Source of the DNA: Pedobacter cryoconitis | Lineage (GTDB): Bacteria; Bacteroidota; Bacteroidia; Sphingobacteriales; Sphingobacteriaceae | DNA: 64,000 bases | NCBI RefSeq assembly: GCF_014200605.1 | Contig: NZ_JACHCE010000003.1 | Location: 186,001 to 250,000, forward strand | Direction: 5' to 3' | In this document: piece after piece, positions 50,950 through 61,905 of the stretch | Numbering within the stretch: position 1 is the first letter of the stretch | Layout: the number at the start of each line of letters is the position of its first letter | Position numbers and translations under genes: made by a program | Notes under the pieces: model-generated | What the model was told of the DNA's origin: nothing | What the model saw: only the letters and a program-made list of their open reading frames with translations | Database searches by the model: none

Positions 50950-52575
50950 TTATTGCATGCTCGAAATAGCCTGCTTAACCATGCTGTCGTTTAAGTTCAA
51001 AGCCTTATAATAACCTGCTTCGCCTAAATGATACTTACAAAGCAATGCTTTTAAGTCGCTATATATAACAGGTTTTGCAGCAGCCAGCTGTTTAGGGTCA
51101 ATTACAATATTTTTAGATTGTATATACTTCACAAAATCTTTATAATCTGCATCGCTAATCGTAAAAGAAGCAAGGTTCTGTTCCAGATAAGCTGCATTAT
51201 AGCGATTAGCTAAAATATCGAAGACATAATCAAAAAGTACCTTTTTAGTTAAAAGCAAGCCATAAAATTTATTCATGCCGGTGGTATCCATTTTCACATA
51301 GATATCTGGCTCGATACCGCCTCCGGCAAAAACCTTTTTACCGGAGCCTGTAGTAAAAGCAAGGTTTCTTCTTAAACTATCTTTTGCTGCAACAGGCTTC
51401 TCTGTAAGCTCACCATCGTTGAAACGATCATCTATCTCATTCTGATAAGCTGTATATCCTTTTTTATAAGACTTTTGAATACTGCGTCCCAATGGCGTAT
51501 AATATCTGGCAATAGTCAGGTTTAACGCAGAACCGTCTCCAAAAGGGAACTGTTCCTGTACCAGCCCTTTTCCAAATGAACGGCGTCCAATAATGATTCC
51601 TCTATCCAGATCCTGAACAGCACCTGCAAGTATTTCACTTGCAGAAGCCGTATTTTCATTAATCAGTACAGCAAGTTTACCATTTTCAAACTCTCCGCCC
51701 CCTGTAGCGATATAATCAGTACGGGGTTCATGTTTCCCTTCCGTATATACAATCAGTTTATTCTCCGGGAGAATCTGATTGGCCAAACCAGTAGCCGCAG
51801 TCAGATACCCTCCCCCATTATCTCTGAGATCAAGTACCAGTTTTTTCATTCCGGCAGCTTTCAGTGTTTTTACTGATTCCACAAAATCTTTATCTGTATT
51901 TGCCCCGAACTCACTAATCCGGATATATCCGGCGTCAGCATTGATCATATAGGCGGCATCAATACTGCTGACATTAACCCTTCCTCTTTTTATAGTTAAT
52001 AAAACAGGGTGAGGGGAACCGGAATGCAGGACAACCAATTGTACTGGTGTTCCTTTTTTTCCTTTGATCTTTCCTATCATTTTATCTTTTGTAAGATGTT
52101 TGCCACTCACAAAAAGACTATCAATTTTCAGAATTTTATCGCCAAGCCTTAATCCTGCCTGTGCAGCCGGTCCATCCTTGATCACATTAGTTACCAGCAA
52201 TGTATCTTTCAGGATATAATACTCGATACCAATGCCTTCGAAATTGCCTTCCAGAAGATCAGATTGAGCATTTGCTTTCACAGGAGGCAGATAGACACTG
52301 TGCGGATCGAGCTGATGAAGCAGACTATCAATTTCCAGATGGCTCAGGGTATCTGCATTGATTTCATCCACGTAATTTTTATTGATCAGATTGATAATCT
52401 CGTCAACTTTATTAGAGTTCTTATCAGCAAACTGTACATTCCGTTCAAAAGTGAAACCCTGATCCTTTAAAAACTTGTAACCCAAAAACATACCACCTAT
52501 TAATGTTACTGAATAAGTGATCGCGATAAGCAGGTTTTTACGGGTAGTAGGTTTCACTGAGGTAGTTTTGTACAA
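50950..52575 (-). CDS. S41 family C-terminal processing protease
   Basis: A 541-residue periplasmic protease anchored by a membrane helix at about 13-35. A helical cap precedes a PDZ domain (about 110-190, EGIGIEYYILKDTLLVTNVI), then the S41 core with catalytic Ser in NENTASASEILAG and Lys in GRRSFGKGLVQ. A C-terminal region follows. Members trim or degrade periplasmic proteins, including lipoproteins and cell-wall enzymes. Divergent from murQ. Confidence 0.92.
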   Translation of the reverse strand: MYKTTSVKPTTRKNLLIAITYSVTLIGGMFLGYKFLKDQGFTFERNVQFADKNSNKVDEIINLINKNYVDEINADTLSHLEIDSLLHQLDPHSVYLPPVKANAQSDLLEGNFEGIGIEYYILKDTLLVTNVIKDGPAAQAGLRLGDKILKIDSLFVSGKHLTKDKMIGKIKGKKGTPVQLVVLHSGSPHPVLLTIKRGRVNVSSIDAAYMINADAGYIRISEFGANTDKDFVESVKTLKAAGMKKLVLDLRDNGGGYLTAATGLANQILPENKLIVYTEGKHEPRTDYIATGGGEFENGKLAVLINENTASASEILAGAVQDLDRGIIIGRRSFGKGLVQEQFPFGDGSALNLTIARYYTPLGRSIQKSYKKGYTAYQNEIDDRFNDGELTEKPVAAKDSLRRNLAFTTGSGKKVFAGGGIEPDIYVKMDTTGMNKFYGLLLTKKVLFDYVFDILANRYNAAYLEQNLASFTISDADYKDFVKYIQSKNIVIDPKQLAAAKPVIYSDLKALLCKYHLGEAGYYKALNLNDSMVKQAISSMQ

Positions 52576-52748
52576 AGTTATGAAATTACGCTGTTAATTA
52601 AGTCATTAACCCCATTAGAATTGTAATTGTTTCATATTTAATTATAATCCTCAAATGTTTATAAAAATCAGGCTATAAATCATCCCGAATCGTATTCATA
52701 TTTCCCTGTTAAAAAGAAATTGACGATTTTTATCAAAAAATAAACAAT

Positions 52749-53555
52749 ATGATACGCATCACTGAACAAGAATCAAAATATCATCATATTGATCAGATGG
52801 AAGTCCTTGATATCCTTAAAAGTATAAACAATGAGGATAAAACAGTTCCGCTGGCAGTAGAGAAAGCAATCCCCCAGATTGAGAAACTGGCGAGCGCTGT
52901 TGCAGAACGCATGAAAAACGGCGGAAGACTATTCTATATTGGTGCAGGGACAAGTGGCAGATTAGGTGTCGTTGATGCCTCAGAATGTCCTCCTACATTT
53001 GGAGTTCCTTTTGATGAAGTTGTCGGAATTATTGCCGGTGGGGATAAAGCTATCAGAAGGGCAGTGGAAAATGCCGAAGATGATGATGTTCAGGCATGGG
53101 TAGATTTACAGGAATTTAATATAAATGCCAAAGACAGCCTGGTTGGCCTTGCAGCTTCCGGAACAACGCCCTACGTAGTTGGAGGACTGAAAAAAGCCAA
53201 AGAAAACGGAGTTCTTACCGGCTGTATCATTTGTAACGAAGGCGGCCCTGTGGTCGAAGCCAGTGATTTCCCTGTGGAAGTAGTTGTAGGTCCCGAATTT
53301 TTAACCGGATCGACCCGTATGAAATCCGGTACCGCTCAAAAATTAGTATTAAATATGCTGAGTACCACTGTAATGATCAGATTAGGCCGGGTTAAGGGCA
53401 ATAGAATGGTCGATATGCAGTTAACTAATCATAAGCTCGTTGACAGAGGAACCCAAATGGTCATGAACGAACTTCATGTGGATTATAAAAAAGCAGAAGA
53501 TCTGCTGCTTCGTTATGGAAGTGTAAGAAAGGCTGTTGAAGCCGGTACTAAATAA
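52749..53555 (+). CDS. murQ: N-acetylmuramic acid 6-phosphate etherase
   Basis: A 268-residue SIS-domain enzyme that splits the lactyl ether of MurNAc-6-P to give GlcNAc-6-P and lactate in peptidoglycan recycling. Recognised by FYIGAGTSGRLGVVDASECP, LVGLAASGTTPYVVGGL and GPEFLTGSTRMKSGTAQK. A little shorter than E. coli MurQ (298), mainly at the C-terminus. The next gene starts 8 bases later. Confidence 0.95.
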   Translation: MIRITEQESKYHHIDQMEVLDILKSINNEDKTVPLAVEKAIPQIEKLASAVAERMKNGGRLFYIGAGTSGRLGVVDASECPPTFGVPFDEVVGIIAGGDKAIRRAVENAEDDDVQAWVDLQEFNINAKDSLVGLAASGTTPYVVGGLKKAKENGVLTGCIICNEGGPVVEASDFPVEVVVGPEFLTGSTRMKSGTAQKLVLNMLSTTVMIRLGRVKGNRMVDMQLTNHKLVDRGTQMVMNELHVDYKKAEDLLLRYGSVRKAVEAGTK

Positions 53556-53563
53556 GAAAGAAA

Positions 53564-54133
53564 ATGCACGAAATAGAACCTTTTTACCGCTGGCGTGACG
53601 ATTATATCGCCGCAGAAGACCCAAGGTCACCTTTTTACAATACGGAATACTCTGAGTTTTATTTCGATAAACAGTTATATAATTTCCTGATCCATCCGCA
53701 ATGGGATGATTTTGGTTCAAATACACTGTACATTAAAGTTCTGTTTGTTGATTATGAACATAATTATGCAATTATTGAGTTTATCGGGGAATGGAATGAT
53801 GCGATAGGAAATGATATTATGCTCTTAAAACGGGAGATATTAGAACTGATGATTGACGAGGGGGTTAATAAATTTATCCTGATCGGAGAAAATGTCCTTA
53901 ATTTTCATTCTTCAGAAGACAGTTATTATGAAGAGTGGTTCCAGGATGTAGAAGATGGATGGATTACCGGAGTAAATTTCAACCCGCATGTCATCGAAGA
54001 ATTCAGAAGCAGCAATATTGATTATTATATCAATTTCGGCGGTGAACTTGACGATTTGGCATGGAGAACCCTTAAACCTCTTCAAATATTCCATAAAGTT
54101 GAAGAAATTCTGACAAAAAGACTAGGGGCATAG
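53564..54133 (+). CDS. Conserved-looking cytoplasmic protein of unknown function
   Basis: A 189-residue, strongly acidic and aromatic-rich protein without signal, membrane segment or cysteine. Features are HEIEPFYRWRDDYIAAEDPR near the start, a central IIEFIGEWNDAIGNDIMLLK, and a DGWITGVNFNPHVIEEF segment. It begins 8 bases after murQ and is almost certainly co-transcribed. I recognise no fold. Confidence 0.75.
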   Translation: MHEIEPFYRWRDDYIAAEDPRSPFYNTEYSEFYFDKQLYNFLIHPQWDDFGSNTLYIKVLFVDYEHNYAIIEFIGEWNDAIGNDIMLLKREILELMIDEGVNKFILIGENVLNFHSSEDSYYEEWFQDVEDGWITGVNFNPHVIEEFRSSNIDYYINFGGELDDLAWRTLKPLQIFHKVEEILTKRLGA

Positions 54134-54183
54134 CTTTTGCTGATACAAATAGATTCGTATATTTAATTAAATTTTAAAATAAC

Positions 54184-54933
54184 ATGGATAACAATAATAA
54201 TAATTGGTCACAACAATCAGTTTTTGTGGAAAACCAATCAGGAACTGTTGCAAAGAAATTCTTTGCCAACGTGTTTTTATGGATGTTCGTAGCACTGGGT
54301 ATCTCTACACTTGCTGCAGTTTATATGGCTAATACTCCTGAAATGTTCGGTTACCTGATCAATCAGGCAACAGGTAAAATGTCTATTATAGGTTACGCAG
54401 TAATGTTTGCGCCACTCGGACTTGTACTTTTAATGAGCGCTGGTTTAAGCAGACTATCTTACGGAGCTTTATTAGGTGTTTTTATCCTGTATTCTTTATT
54501 GACTGGTGTAAGTTTAAGTTTCATCCTTTTAGCATATACCACAACTTCAGTAGTGGCTTGTTTTGCTGCCGCAGCAGGGATATTTGGTTTAATGGCTATA
54601 TTAGGTTATACCACCAACACTGATTTAAGTAAATTCGGCTCCATCCTGATGGTTGGTGTAATAGGTCTGGTTATCGCAAGTGTCGTTAATATGTTCCTGA
54701 AAAGTTCAGGTTTTGATTATATTATGAGCTTCTTTGGTGTAGCGATCTTCACTGCATTAACAGCTTATGATGTTCAGAAACTAAAACGCATTGGTGCTGG
54801 GATCGAAGAAAACGGCGGTACAATGGCAGTTGATGACACTAAAAAATTAGCAATCATGGGAGCTTTATCCCTATACCTTGACTTCCTTAACATCTTTATC
54901 TTCTTATTGAGAATATTCGGCGGAAGGAAATAA
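54184..54933 (+). CDS. Bax inhibitor-1 / YccA family membrane protein
   Basis: A 249-residue protein with seven hydrophobic helices (first about 32-50). Family marks are FFANVFLWMFVALGISTLAA, SFILLAYTTTSV, then FTALTAYDVQKLK with the conserved Asp, and KKLAIMGALSLYLDFLNIFI near the C-terminus. The family includes a Ca2+ leak channel and YccA, an FtsH inhibitor. The precise function here is not known. Confidence 0.92.
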   Translation: MDNNNNNWSQQSVFVENQSGTVAKKFFANVFLWMFVALGISTLAAVYMANTPEMFGYLINQATGKMSIIGYAVMFAPLGLVLLMSAGLSRLSYGALLGVFILYSLLTGVSLSFILLAYTTTSVVACFAAAAGIFGLMAILGYTTNTDLSKFGSILMVGVIGLVIASVVNMFLKSSGFDYIMSFFGVAIFTALTAYDVQKLKRIGAGIEENGGTMAVDDTKKLAIMGALSLYLDFLNIFIFLLRIFGGRK

Positions 54934-54952
54934 ACAAGCATAAATTCTTTTT

Positions 54953-54987
54953 AAAAGGCTGGCTGGATTGAATCCTTCCAGCCTTTT
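54953..54987 (+). terminator. Terminator after the BI-1 gene
   Basis: Arms AAAAGGCTGG/CCAGCCTTTT with a 15-base loop followed by TT. The next 140 bases to the metH promoter hold nothing I can identify. Confidence 0.75.
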
Positions 54988-55125
54988 TTGTTATGAATAC
55001 GTACCGCAATTAATAACTCCCCTCGTTCCTTTTAACTCATATTTCCGAGCGCACAGAACATTGTTCGGAACACCCCTTCTATTTGCCTGATTTTTGCAAT
55101 TTTATATGCTTTAAACTCTATTTCC

Positions 55126-55156
55126 TTGGAAATGATTTTTCTTTGTTGCATTTTTG
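55126..55156 (+). promoter_or_regulatory. Promoter of the SAM riboswitch / metH transcript
   Basis: TTG at 55,126-55,128, a 20-base spacer and CATTTTTG at 55,149-55,156 (one mismatch to TAnnTTTG). The predicted start of transcription, 6-7 bases on, falls on the first base of the riboswitch P1 helix. Confidence 0.6.
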
Positions 55157-55162
55157 TGTCCG

Positions 55163-55268
55163 CTTATAAAGAAAGACGGAGGGATTAGACCCAACGAAGT
55201 CTTAGCAACCTGTGCTTACAAGGTGCTACATTCTACTTGAACAGCTTTGGTTGTTCTTGAAAGATAAG
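55163..55268 (+). ncRNA. SAM-I (S-box) riboswitch upstream of metH
   Basis: P1 is CTTAT(A).../...ATAAG, with the conserved AAAGACGGAGGGATTAGACC, CGAAG, TTAGCAACCTG, AGGTGCTAC and GAAAGATAAG segments in order. The RNA binds S-adenosylmethionine and lowers expression when SAM is abundant. No strong terminator lies between it and metH, so translational or other control of metH is likely. Confidence 0.9.
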
Positions 55269-55388
55269 TTAATTCGATCCGATACCGGATTTCTGATTAG
55301 GCCTGTTACATCAAATTTTTCCGTATTTTTTATCAAATAGCATTGTAAAGCTATAATACGAAAAAATGGCTATCCACCATACAGATAA

Positions 55389-58300
55389 ATGAGCATAAGA
55401 GAAGAGCTTGCAAAACGAATACTAATCATCGATGGCGCTATGGGCACCATGATCCAGCGCTATATCCTGACCGAAGAAGATTTCAGGGGAGAGCGGTTTG
55501 CGAACCACCCATGCGATGTGAAGGGTAATAATGACCTGTTAAATATTACACGCCCTGATATTATCAAGGCTATACATACCGAATATCTCAAAGCAGGTAC
55601 CGATATTATTGAAACCAATACTTTTAGTACGCAGCGGATCTCGCTTGCGGATTATCAAATGGAAGAGCTCGATTATGAAATGAGCTTTGAAGGTGCTAAG
55701 ATTGCTAAAGAGGCAGTCAATGAGTTCATGGCAGCAAATCCGGACCGGGTCTGTTTTGTTGCCGGAGCTGTAGGACCAACTAACCGTACTTTATCTATTT
55801 CTCCAGACGTTAATGATCCGGGATACAGAGCATTAACCTTTGATGAATTGGTTGATGCCTACTATGAGCAGGTCAGGGGTCTGATTGATGGCGGTTCTGA
55901 TGTATTATTAATCGAGACTATTTTTGATACTTTAAATGCCAAAGCCGCAATTTTTTCAATCAAAAAATATGAAGAAGTTATTGGCCGCAAGATCGAAATT
56001 ATGATTTCCGGAACTATTACAGATGCGTCAGGCAGAACCCTGTCCGGCCAGACTGTAGAGGCTTTTCTGAATTCAATTATTCATGCAAACCCTTTAAGTA
56101 TCGGTTTTAACTGTGCCCTTGGCGCAAAAGATATGAGACCGCATATTGAAGAACTGGCTTCAAAGGCCCCATGTTATGTGTCCGCTTATCCAAATGCAGG
56201 ATTACCAAATGAATTTGGTGCCTATGATGAAATGCCAAATGAAACAGCCTCAATGGTTGGAGATTTTATTCAAAATGGCTTTGTCAATATTGTGGGTGGT
56301 TGTTGTGGCACCACGCCAGAGCATATCGCAGCTATTGCTGCAAAAGCTAAAAATGTTACCCCAAGACAAATCCCGGAAATACCACGTTACCTGCGCTTAA
56401 GCGGATTAGAACCCGTTACCATCACACCCGACAGCATGTTTGTCAACATTGGTGAAAGAACCAATATCACGGGCTCTCCAAAATTCTCTAAATTAATTTT
56501 AAGCGGTGACTATGAAGCAGCACTGACCGTTGCCAGACAACAGGTTGAAGGTGGCGCACAGGTTATTGATGTGAACATGGATGAGGGGATGCTTGATTCT
56601 GAAGCTGCAATGACTAAATTTCTTAATCTTATTGCTTCAGAACCGGATATCTCTAAACTGCCAATCATGGTCGATTCCTCTAAATGGAGTGTCATTGAAA
56701 ATGGCTTAAAATGTTTACAGGGAAAAGGGATTGTCAACTCGATCTCTTTAAAAGAAGGGGAAGATAAATTCCGTGAAAGTGCCCGTAAAATTATGAATTA
56801 CGGTGCTGCTATCGTTGTGATGGCTTTCGATGAAAATGGCCAGGCAGATAACTTTGAACGCAGAAAAGAAATCTGTAAACGTTCTTATGATATCTTAGTA
56901 GATGAAATTGGTTTTCCGGCAGAGGATATCATTTTTGACCCTAACATCTTAACTGTTGCCACAGGACTGGAAGAACACAATAACTATGCGGTTGATTTTA
57001 TCAATGCAGCACGCTGGATCAAAGAAAACCTGCCTTATGCAAAAGTAAGCGGAGGTGTATCCAATATCTCTTTCTCTTTCAGAGGAAATAATACCGTACG
57101 TGAAGCGATGCACTCTGCCTTTCTTTTCCATGCGATTAAAGCTGGCCTGGATATGGGAATTGTGAACGCCGGGATGCTCGAAGTATATGAAGCTATCCCT
57201 GCTGAGTTATTAGAACGTGTAGAAGACGTCTTACTGAATCGTCGGGAGGATGCCACAGAACGCCTGGTAGACTTTGCAGAAACGGTAAAATCTAAAGGAA
57301 AAGAATTAGTTAAAGACGAAGAGTGGAGAAAAGAATCAGTAGAATCACGTCTATCCCACTCTTTGGTGAAAGGAATTATTGAATACCTGGATGCCGACGT
57401 CGAAGAAGCAAGACAACAATATGACCGCCCTATCCACGTCATTGAAGGGCCGCTGATGGATGGGATGAATATTGTAGGTGATTTATTCGGAGCTGGAAAA
57501 ATGTTCCTTCCGCAGGTTGTAAAATCTGCCCGGGTAATGAAAAAAGCGGTAGCTTATCTGCTCCCATTTATTGAACAGGAAAAACTGGACAATCCTGACG
57601 GCAATCAAAGTTCATCTGCCGGAAAAATTTTACTGGCCACTGTAAAAGGTGACGTACACGATATTGGTAAAAACATTGTAGGTGTAGTTTTAGCTTGTAA
57701 TAACTTTGAAATCGTTGATTTAGGGGTGATGGTCCCTGCTCAGGAAATCATTAAAAAAGCAAAAGAAATCAATGCAGATATTATTGGTTTAAGTGGGCTG
57801 ATCACTCCTTCGCTGGATGAGATGGTGCATTTTGCCAAAGAGATGGAAAGGGAAGGTTTTACTGTACCCCTGCTTATCGGTGGTGCAACAACTTCCAGAA
57901 TTCACGCAGCTGTAAAAATAGCGCCAAATTATTCTGGTCCTGCTATTCACGTACTGGACGCTTCCAGAAGTGTGACTGTATGCAGTACACTGATGAACGA
58001 AGAAACCCGTGGCGATTATATTGACAATATCAGAAAGGAATATGATAAAGCGCGTGAAACGCATTTGAATAAACGTAACGATAAACGTTTTAAATCTATA
58101 GCGGAAGCGAGAACAGATAAATTTACTATAGATCCTGCACTGGTTGCTCCGGCGCCTAAATTTACAGGAACAAAGACATTTGAAGATTTCCCGTTAGAGA
58201 CCCTTGTGCCTTATATTGACTGGACTCCTTTTTTCCATACCTGGGAATTAAGAGGCAGTTACCCTAAAATATTCAATGACAAATCTGTAGGTGACGAGGC

Positions 58301-59048
58301 AAAAAAACTATATGATGATGCCCGGGTCCTGCTGCAAAAGATTGTTGAGGAAAAATTATTAACTGCTAAGGCAGTAATCGGCTTCTGGCCTGCATATGCC
58401 AAAGGCGATGATATCGTATTAGAGGCCGATGGAAAACCTGTAACAATTCATACCCTGCGTCAGCAGGCAGAAAAAGTTGCCGGAGAACCTTATTATGCTT
58501 TATCTGATTTTGTAGCGACCAAAGAAGATGGCGTTCAGGATTATTTTGGCGGTTTTGCAGTAACAACTGGTATCGGCTGTGATGAAATGGTAGCCGAATT
58601 TGAGGCTAATTATGACGATTACAACAGTATTATGGTCAAAGCATTGGCAGACAGACTTGCTGAAGCCTTTGCAGAGCATTTACATGAACTGGTACGTAAA
58701 GAGTATTGGGGTTATGCAGCAGATGAACAACTGACCAATGAGGACCTGATTAAAGAAGAATACGCAGGTATCCGCCCCGCACCAGGTTACCCTGCCTGTC
58801 CGGACCATACAGAGAAAGAAACACTTTTTGACTTATTGGGAGCAGAACAAAAAATAGGGCTTCGTCTGACAGAAAGTTTTGCCATGTACCCTACTGCAGC
58901 TGTAAGCGGATTTTATTTCTCACATCCACAATCAAGATACTTTGGCCTTGGAAAAATAACCAAAGATCAGGTAGAAGAATATGCCATCAGAAAAAATATG
59001 TCACTTGAAGATACAGAAAGATGGCTTAGCCCGAATTTAGCTTATTAA
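55389..59048 (+). CDS. metH: Cobalamin-dependent methionine synthase
   Basis: A full-length 1,219-residue MetH. The homocysteine domain (1-330) has zinc cysteines in FNCALG and [12 protein letters not shown] methyltetrahydrofolate domain spans about 345-620 and a cobalamin domain about 650-890 with base-off ligand H757 in GDVHDIGKN. The activation domain (to the end) has [15 protein letters not shown]. It methylates homocysteine to methionine using methyl-THF from MetF, encoded 16 bases downstream, under the SAM riboswitch. Confidence 0.97.
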   Translation: MSIREELAKRILIIDGAMGTMIQRYILTEEDFRGERFANHPCDVKGNNDLLNITRPDIIKAIHTEYLKAGTDIIETNTFSTQRISLADYQMEELDYEMSFEGAKIAKEAVNEFMAANPDRVCFVAGAVGPTNRTLSISPDVNDPGYRALTFDELVDAYYEQVRGLIDGGSDVLLIETIFDTLNAKAAIFSIKKYEEVIGRKIEIMISGTITDASGRTLSGQTVEAFLNSIIHANPLSIGFNCALGAKDMRPHIEELASKAPCYVSAYPNAGLPNEFGAYDEMPNETASMVGDFIQNGFVNIVGGCCGTTPEHIAAIAAKAKNVTPRQIPEIPRYLRLSGLEPVTITPDSMFVNIGERTNITGSPKFSKLILSGDYEAALTVARQQVEGGAQVIDVNMDEGMLDSEAAMTKFLNLIASEPDISKLPIMVDSSKWSVIENGLKCLQGKGIVNSISLKEGEDKFRESARKIMNYGAAIVVMAFDENGQADNFERRKEICKRSYDILVDEIGFPAEDIIFDPNILTVATGLEEHNNYAVDFINAARWIKENLPYAKVSGGVSNISFSFRGNNTVREAMHSAFLFHAIKAGLDMGIVNAGMLEVYEAIPAELLERVEDVLLNRREDATERLVDFAETVKSKGKELVKDEEWRKESVESRLSHSLVKGIIEYLDADVEEARQQYDRPIHVIEGPLMDGMNIVGDLFGAGKMFLPQVVKSARVMKKAVAYLLPFIEQEKLDNPDGNQSSSAGKILLATVKGDVHDIGKNIVGVVLACNNFEIVDLGVMVPAQEIIKKAKEINADIIGLSGLITPSLDEMVHFAKEMEREGFTVPLLIGGATTSRIHAAVKIAPNYSGPAIHVLDASRSVTVCSTLMNEETRGDYIDNIRKEYDKARETHLNKRNDKRFKSIAEARTDKFTIDPALVAPAPKFTGTKTFEDFPLETLVPYIDWTPFFHTWELRGSYPKIFNDKSVGDEAKKLYDDARVLLQKIVEEKLLTAKAVIGFWPAYAKGDDIVLEADGKPVTIHTLRQQAEKVAGEPYYALSDFVATKEDGVQDYFGGFAVTTGIGCDEMVAEFEANYDDYNSIMVKALADRLAEAFAEHLHELVRKEYWGYAADEQLTNEDLIKEEYAGIRPAPGYPACPDHTEKETLFDLLGAEQKIGLRLTESFAMYPTAAVSGFYFSHPQSRYFGLGKITKDQVEEYAIRKNMSLEDTERWLSPNLAY

Positions 59049-59064
59049 CTTCTAACAAAAACAA

Positions 59065-60018
59065 ATGAAGATCACCGACCACATCACCAATGCCAAGGGT
59101 AAAACCTTGTTTTCTTTCGAGCTCCTGCCGCCGGTTAAAGGAAAAAGCATCACCGATATCTATGCTGCCATTGATCCTTTAATGGAGTTTAACCCACCCT
59201 TTATTGATGTGACCTATCATAGAGAGGACTATATTTATAAACAGCATGACAACGGCCTGCTGGAAAAAGTTTCTTACCGTAAACGCCCTGGAACTGTAGC
59301 GATCTGTGCTGCTATTATGAACAAATATAAGGTAGATGCTGTTCCTCATTTAATTTGTGGTGGCTTTACCAAAGAAGAAACCGAAAATGCACTGATTGAC
59401 CTCCAGTTTTTAGGTATCGATAATGTTCTGGTATTACGCGGGGATGCCAGACATGCAGATTCCTCTTTTATTCCTACACCAGGCGGACATGCTTATGCGA
59501 CTGATCTATTAGGCCAGGTTAATGATATGAATAACGGGAAATATCTGTTCGAAGATCACTCGGCTTTCCAGACAGACTTTTGTATTGGCGTAGCAGGCTA
59601 TCCTGAAAAACATTTTGAAGCCCCAAATCTTAAAACCGACTTTAAATACCTGAAGCAAAAAGTGGATATGGGTGCCGAATTTATCGTTACACAAATGTTT
59701 TTCGATAACTCTAAATATTGTGATTTTGTTGCCCAATGCAGAGCAAATGGGATAAATGTCCCCATTATTCCCGGACTTAAACCCCTTACTTCTTCTAAAC
59801 AACTGATCAGCTTGCCAAAAATTTTCCATATCGATCTGCCCGAAGATCTGACAGAAGCGGTACAGGAATGTAAAAATGAGAAAGAAGTAAAAGAGGTAGG
59901 AATAGAGTGGATGATACAGCAGTGCAAAGAGTTAATCAAAGTTGGCGCTCCGGTTCTTCATTTTTATACGATGAGTAATCCTGAACCTACTCAACGAATT
60001 GCACGCGCAGTTTTCTAA
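59065..60018 (+). CDS. metF: Methylenetetrahydrofolate reductase
   Basis: A 317-residue TIM-barrel flavoenzyme that reduces 5,10-methylene-THF to 5-methyl-THF, the methyl donor for MetH. Motifs are LFSFELLPPVKG (N-terminal Glu for catalysis), FIDVTYHRED, DNVLVLRGDARH and AEFIVTQMFFDN. It follows metH and ends just before a separate lipoprotein gene. Confidence 0.96.
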   Translation: MKITDHITNAKGKTLFSFELLPPVKGKSITDIYAAIDPLMEFNPPFIDVTYHREDYIYKQHDNGLLEKVSYRKRPGTVAICAAIMNKYKVDAVPHLICGGFTKEETENALIDLQFLGIDNVLVLRGDARHADSSFIPTPGGHAYATDLLGQVNDMNNGKYLFEDHSAFQTDFCIGVAGYPEKHFEAPNLKTDFKYLKQKVDMGAEFIVTQMFFDNSKYCDFVAQCRANGINVPIIPGLKPLTSSKQLISLPKIFHIDLPEDLTEAVQECKNEKEVKEVGIEWMIQQCKELIKVGAPVLHFYTMSNPEPTQRIARAVF

Positions 60019-60092
60019 TCTGATAGTCAGATTACACACCTGAAGAATATTTGGCAGATTCTTTGTATATTTCGTTCTCTACAAAGAACGAT

Positions 60093-60530
60093 ATGAGAAG
60101 GACGACATTGATGGTACTTACAGTTATTGGCACTTTAACTTCCTGTAATGCTTTAAAGAATACAGTAGAAGCAAGTTCAGATTTATCAAAGCTTGGAGGA
60201 ACCTGGGAATTGAATTATATTTCGGGACCAAGAATTGCTTTCAACGGCTTATACCCCGGTCAGAAACCAACCTTAGTTTTTGACCTTGCAGATAAGAAAG
60301 TAAGCGGGAACAGCAGTTGTAATTCCTTTTCAGGGAAATTGAATGCAGATGATACCTCTATCAATTTCAATCAGCCTATGGCAGTCACTAAAATGGCCTG
60401 CCCGGGTGAAGGAGAAGCCGTCTTCTTTGAGACACTCAAAAAAGTAAATAAATACTCCGTGAAAGGAGATACGATACTGAATTTTATGATGGGTGATATT
60501 GCCATCATGAGGTTCAAAAAAATTAAATAA
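60093..60530 (+). CDS. META/HslJ domain lipoprotein
   Basis: Start taken at 60,093 (MRRTTLMVLTVIG) because this gives a clean lipoprotein signal with lipobox LTSC; the 14 residues upstream would disrupt it. The 145-residue protein has a META domain (GGTWELNYISG, then VSGNSSCNSFSG, MAVTKMACPGEGEAVFFE). HslJ-type proteins are linked to heat or antibiotic tolerance in E. coli. The role here is unknown. Confidence 0.85.
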   Translation: MRRTTLMVLTVIGTLTSCNALKNTVEASSDLSKLGGTWELNYISGPRIAFNGLYPGQKPTLVFDLADKKVSGNSSCNSFSGKLNADDTSINFNQPMAVTKMACPGEGEAVFFETLKKVNKYSVKGDTILNFMMGDIAIMRFKKIK

Positions 60531-60532
60531 GA

Positions 60533-60565
60533 AAAAGCCTGTTTAAATCAATTAAACAGGCTTTT
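60533..60565. terminator. Bidirectional terminator between META gene and thrC
   Basis: A 13-bp stem AAAAGCCTGTTTA/TAAACAGGCTTTT with a 7-base loop, A- and T-tracts on both sides. Confidence 0.88.
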
Positions 60566-60583
60566 ATTTGAAAAGACAAACGC

Positions 60584-61894
60584 TTAGTTTGACGTTAGTA
60601 AAAATGTCTTAAAAGCAGCAAAGTCAGCCTGCATAGCTGTAGCTGTTTTCTCTTTCTTTTTCAGTTCATTCACCTGCTCAGGAATTCTGATCTGTGCAGC
60701 AAGTTCCGCATCAAAGATATCAGGGAACTTACATGGATGCGCAGTAGACAGGAATACAAAAGTATCCTCAGCAGAGAAATGCTGTTGCTGATATTCCTGT
60801 ACCGCTAACCAGGCAATAGCTGTATGCGGACAGGCCACATAGTTAAATTTCTGAAAAATATCCGCAATAGCCTGAACAGTCTGTTTATCTGTATAACGAT
60901 AACTTTTAACGAGCTCTTTGACTTGTTCTCTTTGATCGTTAAACAAAGCCATAATTCTTACCCAGTTGCTTGGTGCGCCCACATCCATTGCATTTGCATA
61001 AGTCTGTACAGAAGGTCTTGTCTGGTAAACACCGGTCTCCAAAAAGCGTGGAACAGTATCATTTGCATTCGTAGCTGCTATAAACTGTTTTACTGGCAGC
61101 CCCATTCTATAAGCTAATAAACCAGCACCAATATTACCGAAGTTTCCACTTGGCACTGAAAACACAACCTCTCTTTTTCCTGCTCTGAATAATTGGGCAA
61201 TTGCATTAAAATAATAGAAAGTTTGTGGAATAAGTCTTGCAATATTAATTGAGTTCGCAGAAGTAAGCCTCATTTTGCTATTCAGCTCCTCATCGGCAAA
61301 GGCCTGTTTCACCAGATGCTGACAATCATCAAAAGTACCATCAATCTCTATGGCACGGATATTATGCCCATTACTGCATAATTGCAGTTCCTGAATTTCA
61401 CTTACTTTTCCTTTAGGATATAAAATGGTTACCCTGGTATTTGGCACACCTAAGAAGCCCAGCGCTACTGCTCCTCCTGTATCTCCGGAAGTAGCCACCA
61501 GCACATCAAGCAATTGCTCATTGTCTTTTAGAAAATAAGCCATAATCCTGCTCATAAATCTTGCTCCGAAATCTTTAAATGCTAAAGAAGGGCCATGAAA
61601 CAATTCAAGCACGTAGGTCTTTTCATTTAATTGATGCAAGGGTGCTTCAAAATTAATGGCGTCATCGATTATAGCTTTGAGATCAGCTGCAGGAATATCA
61701 TCCTGTAAAAGTGCAGAGGCTACTTTATAAGCAATTTCAGGTAGTGTATACTGATCCAGGTGCTGAATAAAATCCTGATCAAGCACAGGAATCTCTACAG
61801 GCATATAAAGGCCTTTGTCCTGTGGCATACTATTGAAAACAGCTGTTTGGAAATCTATTTTCAGGTCGTGGTTATTCGTACTGTATAATTTCAT
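60584..61894 (-). CDS. thrC: Threonine synthase
   Basis: A 436-residue PLP enzyme converting phosphohomoserine to threonine. The lysine that binds PLP is in SLAFKDFGARFM. VATSGDTGGAVALGF and FSVPSGNFGNIGAGLLAY are the cofactor-binding segments. Last gene of thrABC, 11 bases after thrB. Length fits the bacterial class II form. Confidence 0.96.
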   Translation of the reverse strand: MKLYSTNNHDLKIDFQTAVFNSMPQDKGLYMPVEIPVLDQDFIQHLDQYTLPEIAYKVASALLQDDIPAADLKAIIDDAINFEAPLHQLNEKTYVLELFHGPSLAFKDFGARFMSRIMAYFLKDNEQLLDVLVATSGDTGGAVALGFLGVPNTRVTILYPKGKVSEIQELQLCSNGHNIRAIEIDGTFDDCQHLVKQAFADEELNSKMRLTSANSINIARLIPQTFYYFNAIAQLFRAGKREVVFSVPSGNFGNIGAGLLAYRMGLPVKQFIAATNANDTVPRFLETGVYQTRPSVQTYANAMDVGAPSNWVRIMALFNDQREQVKELVKSYRYTDKQTVQAIADIFQKFNYVACPHTAIAWLAVQEYQQQHFSAEDTFVFLSTAHPCKFPDIFDAELAAQIRIPEQVNELKKKEKTATAMQADFAAFKTFLLTSN

Positions 61895-61905
61895 GTTTGT
61901 GTTTT

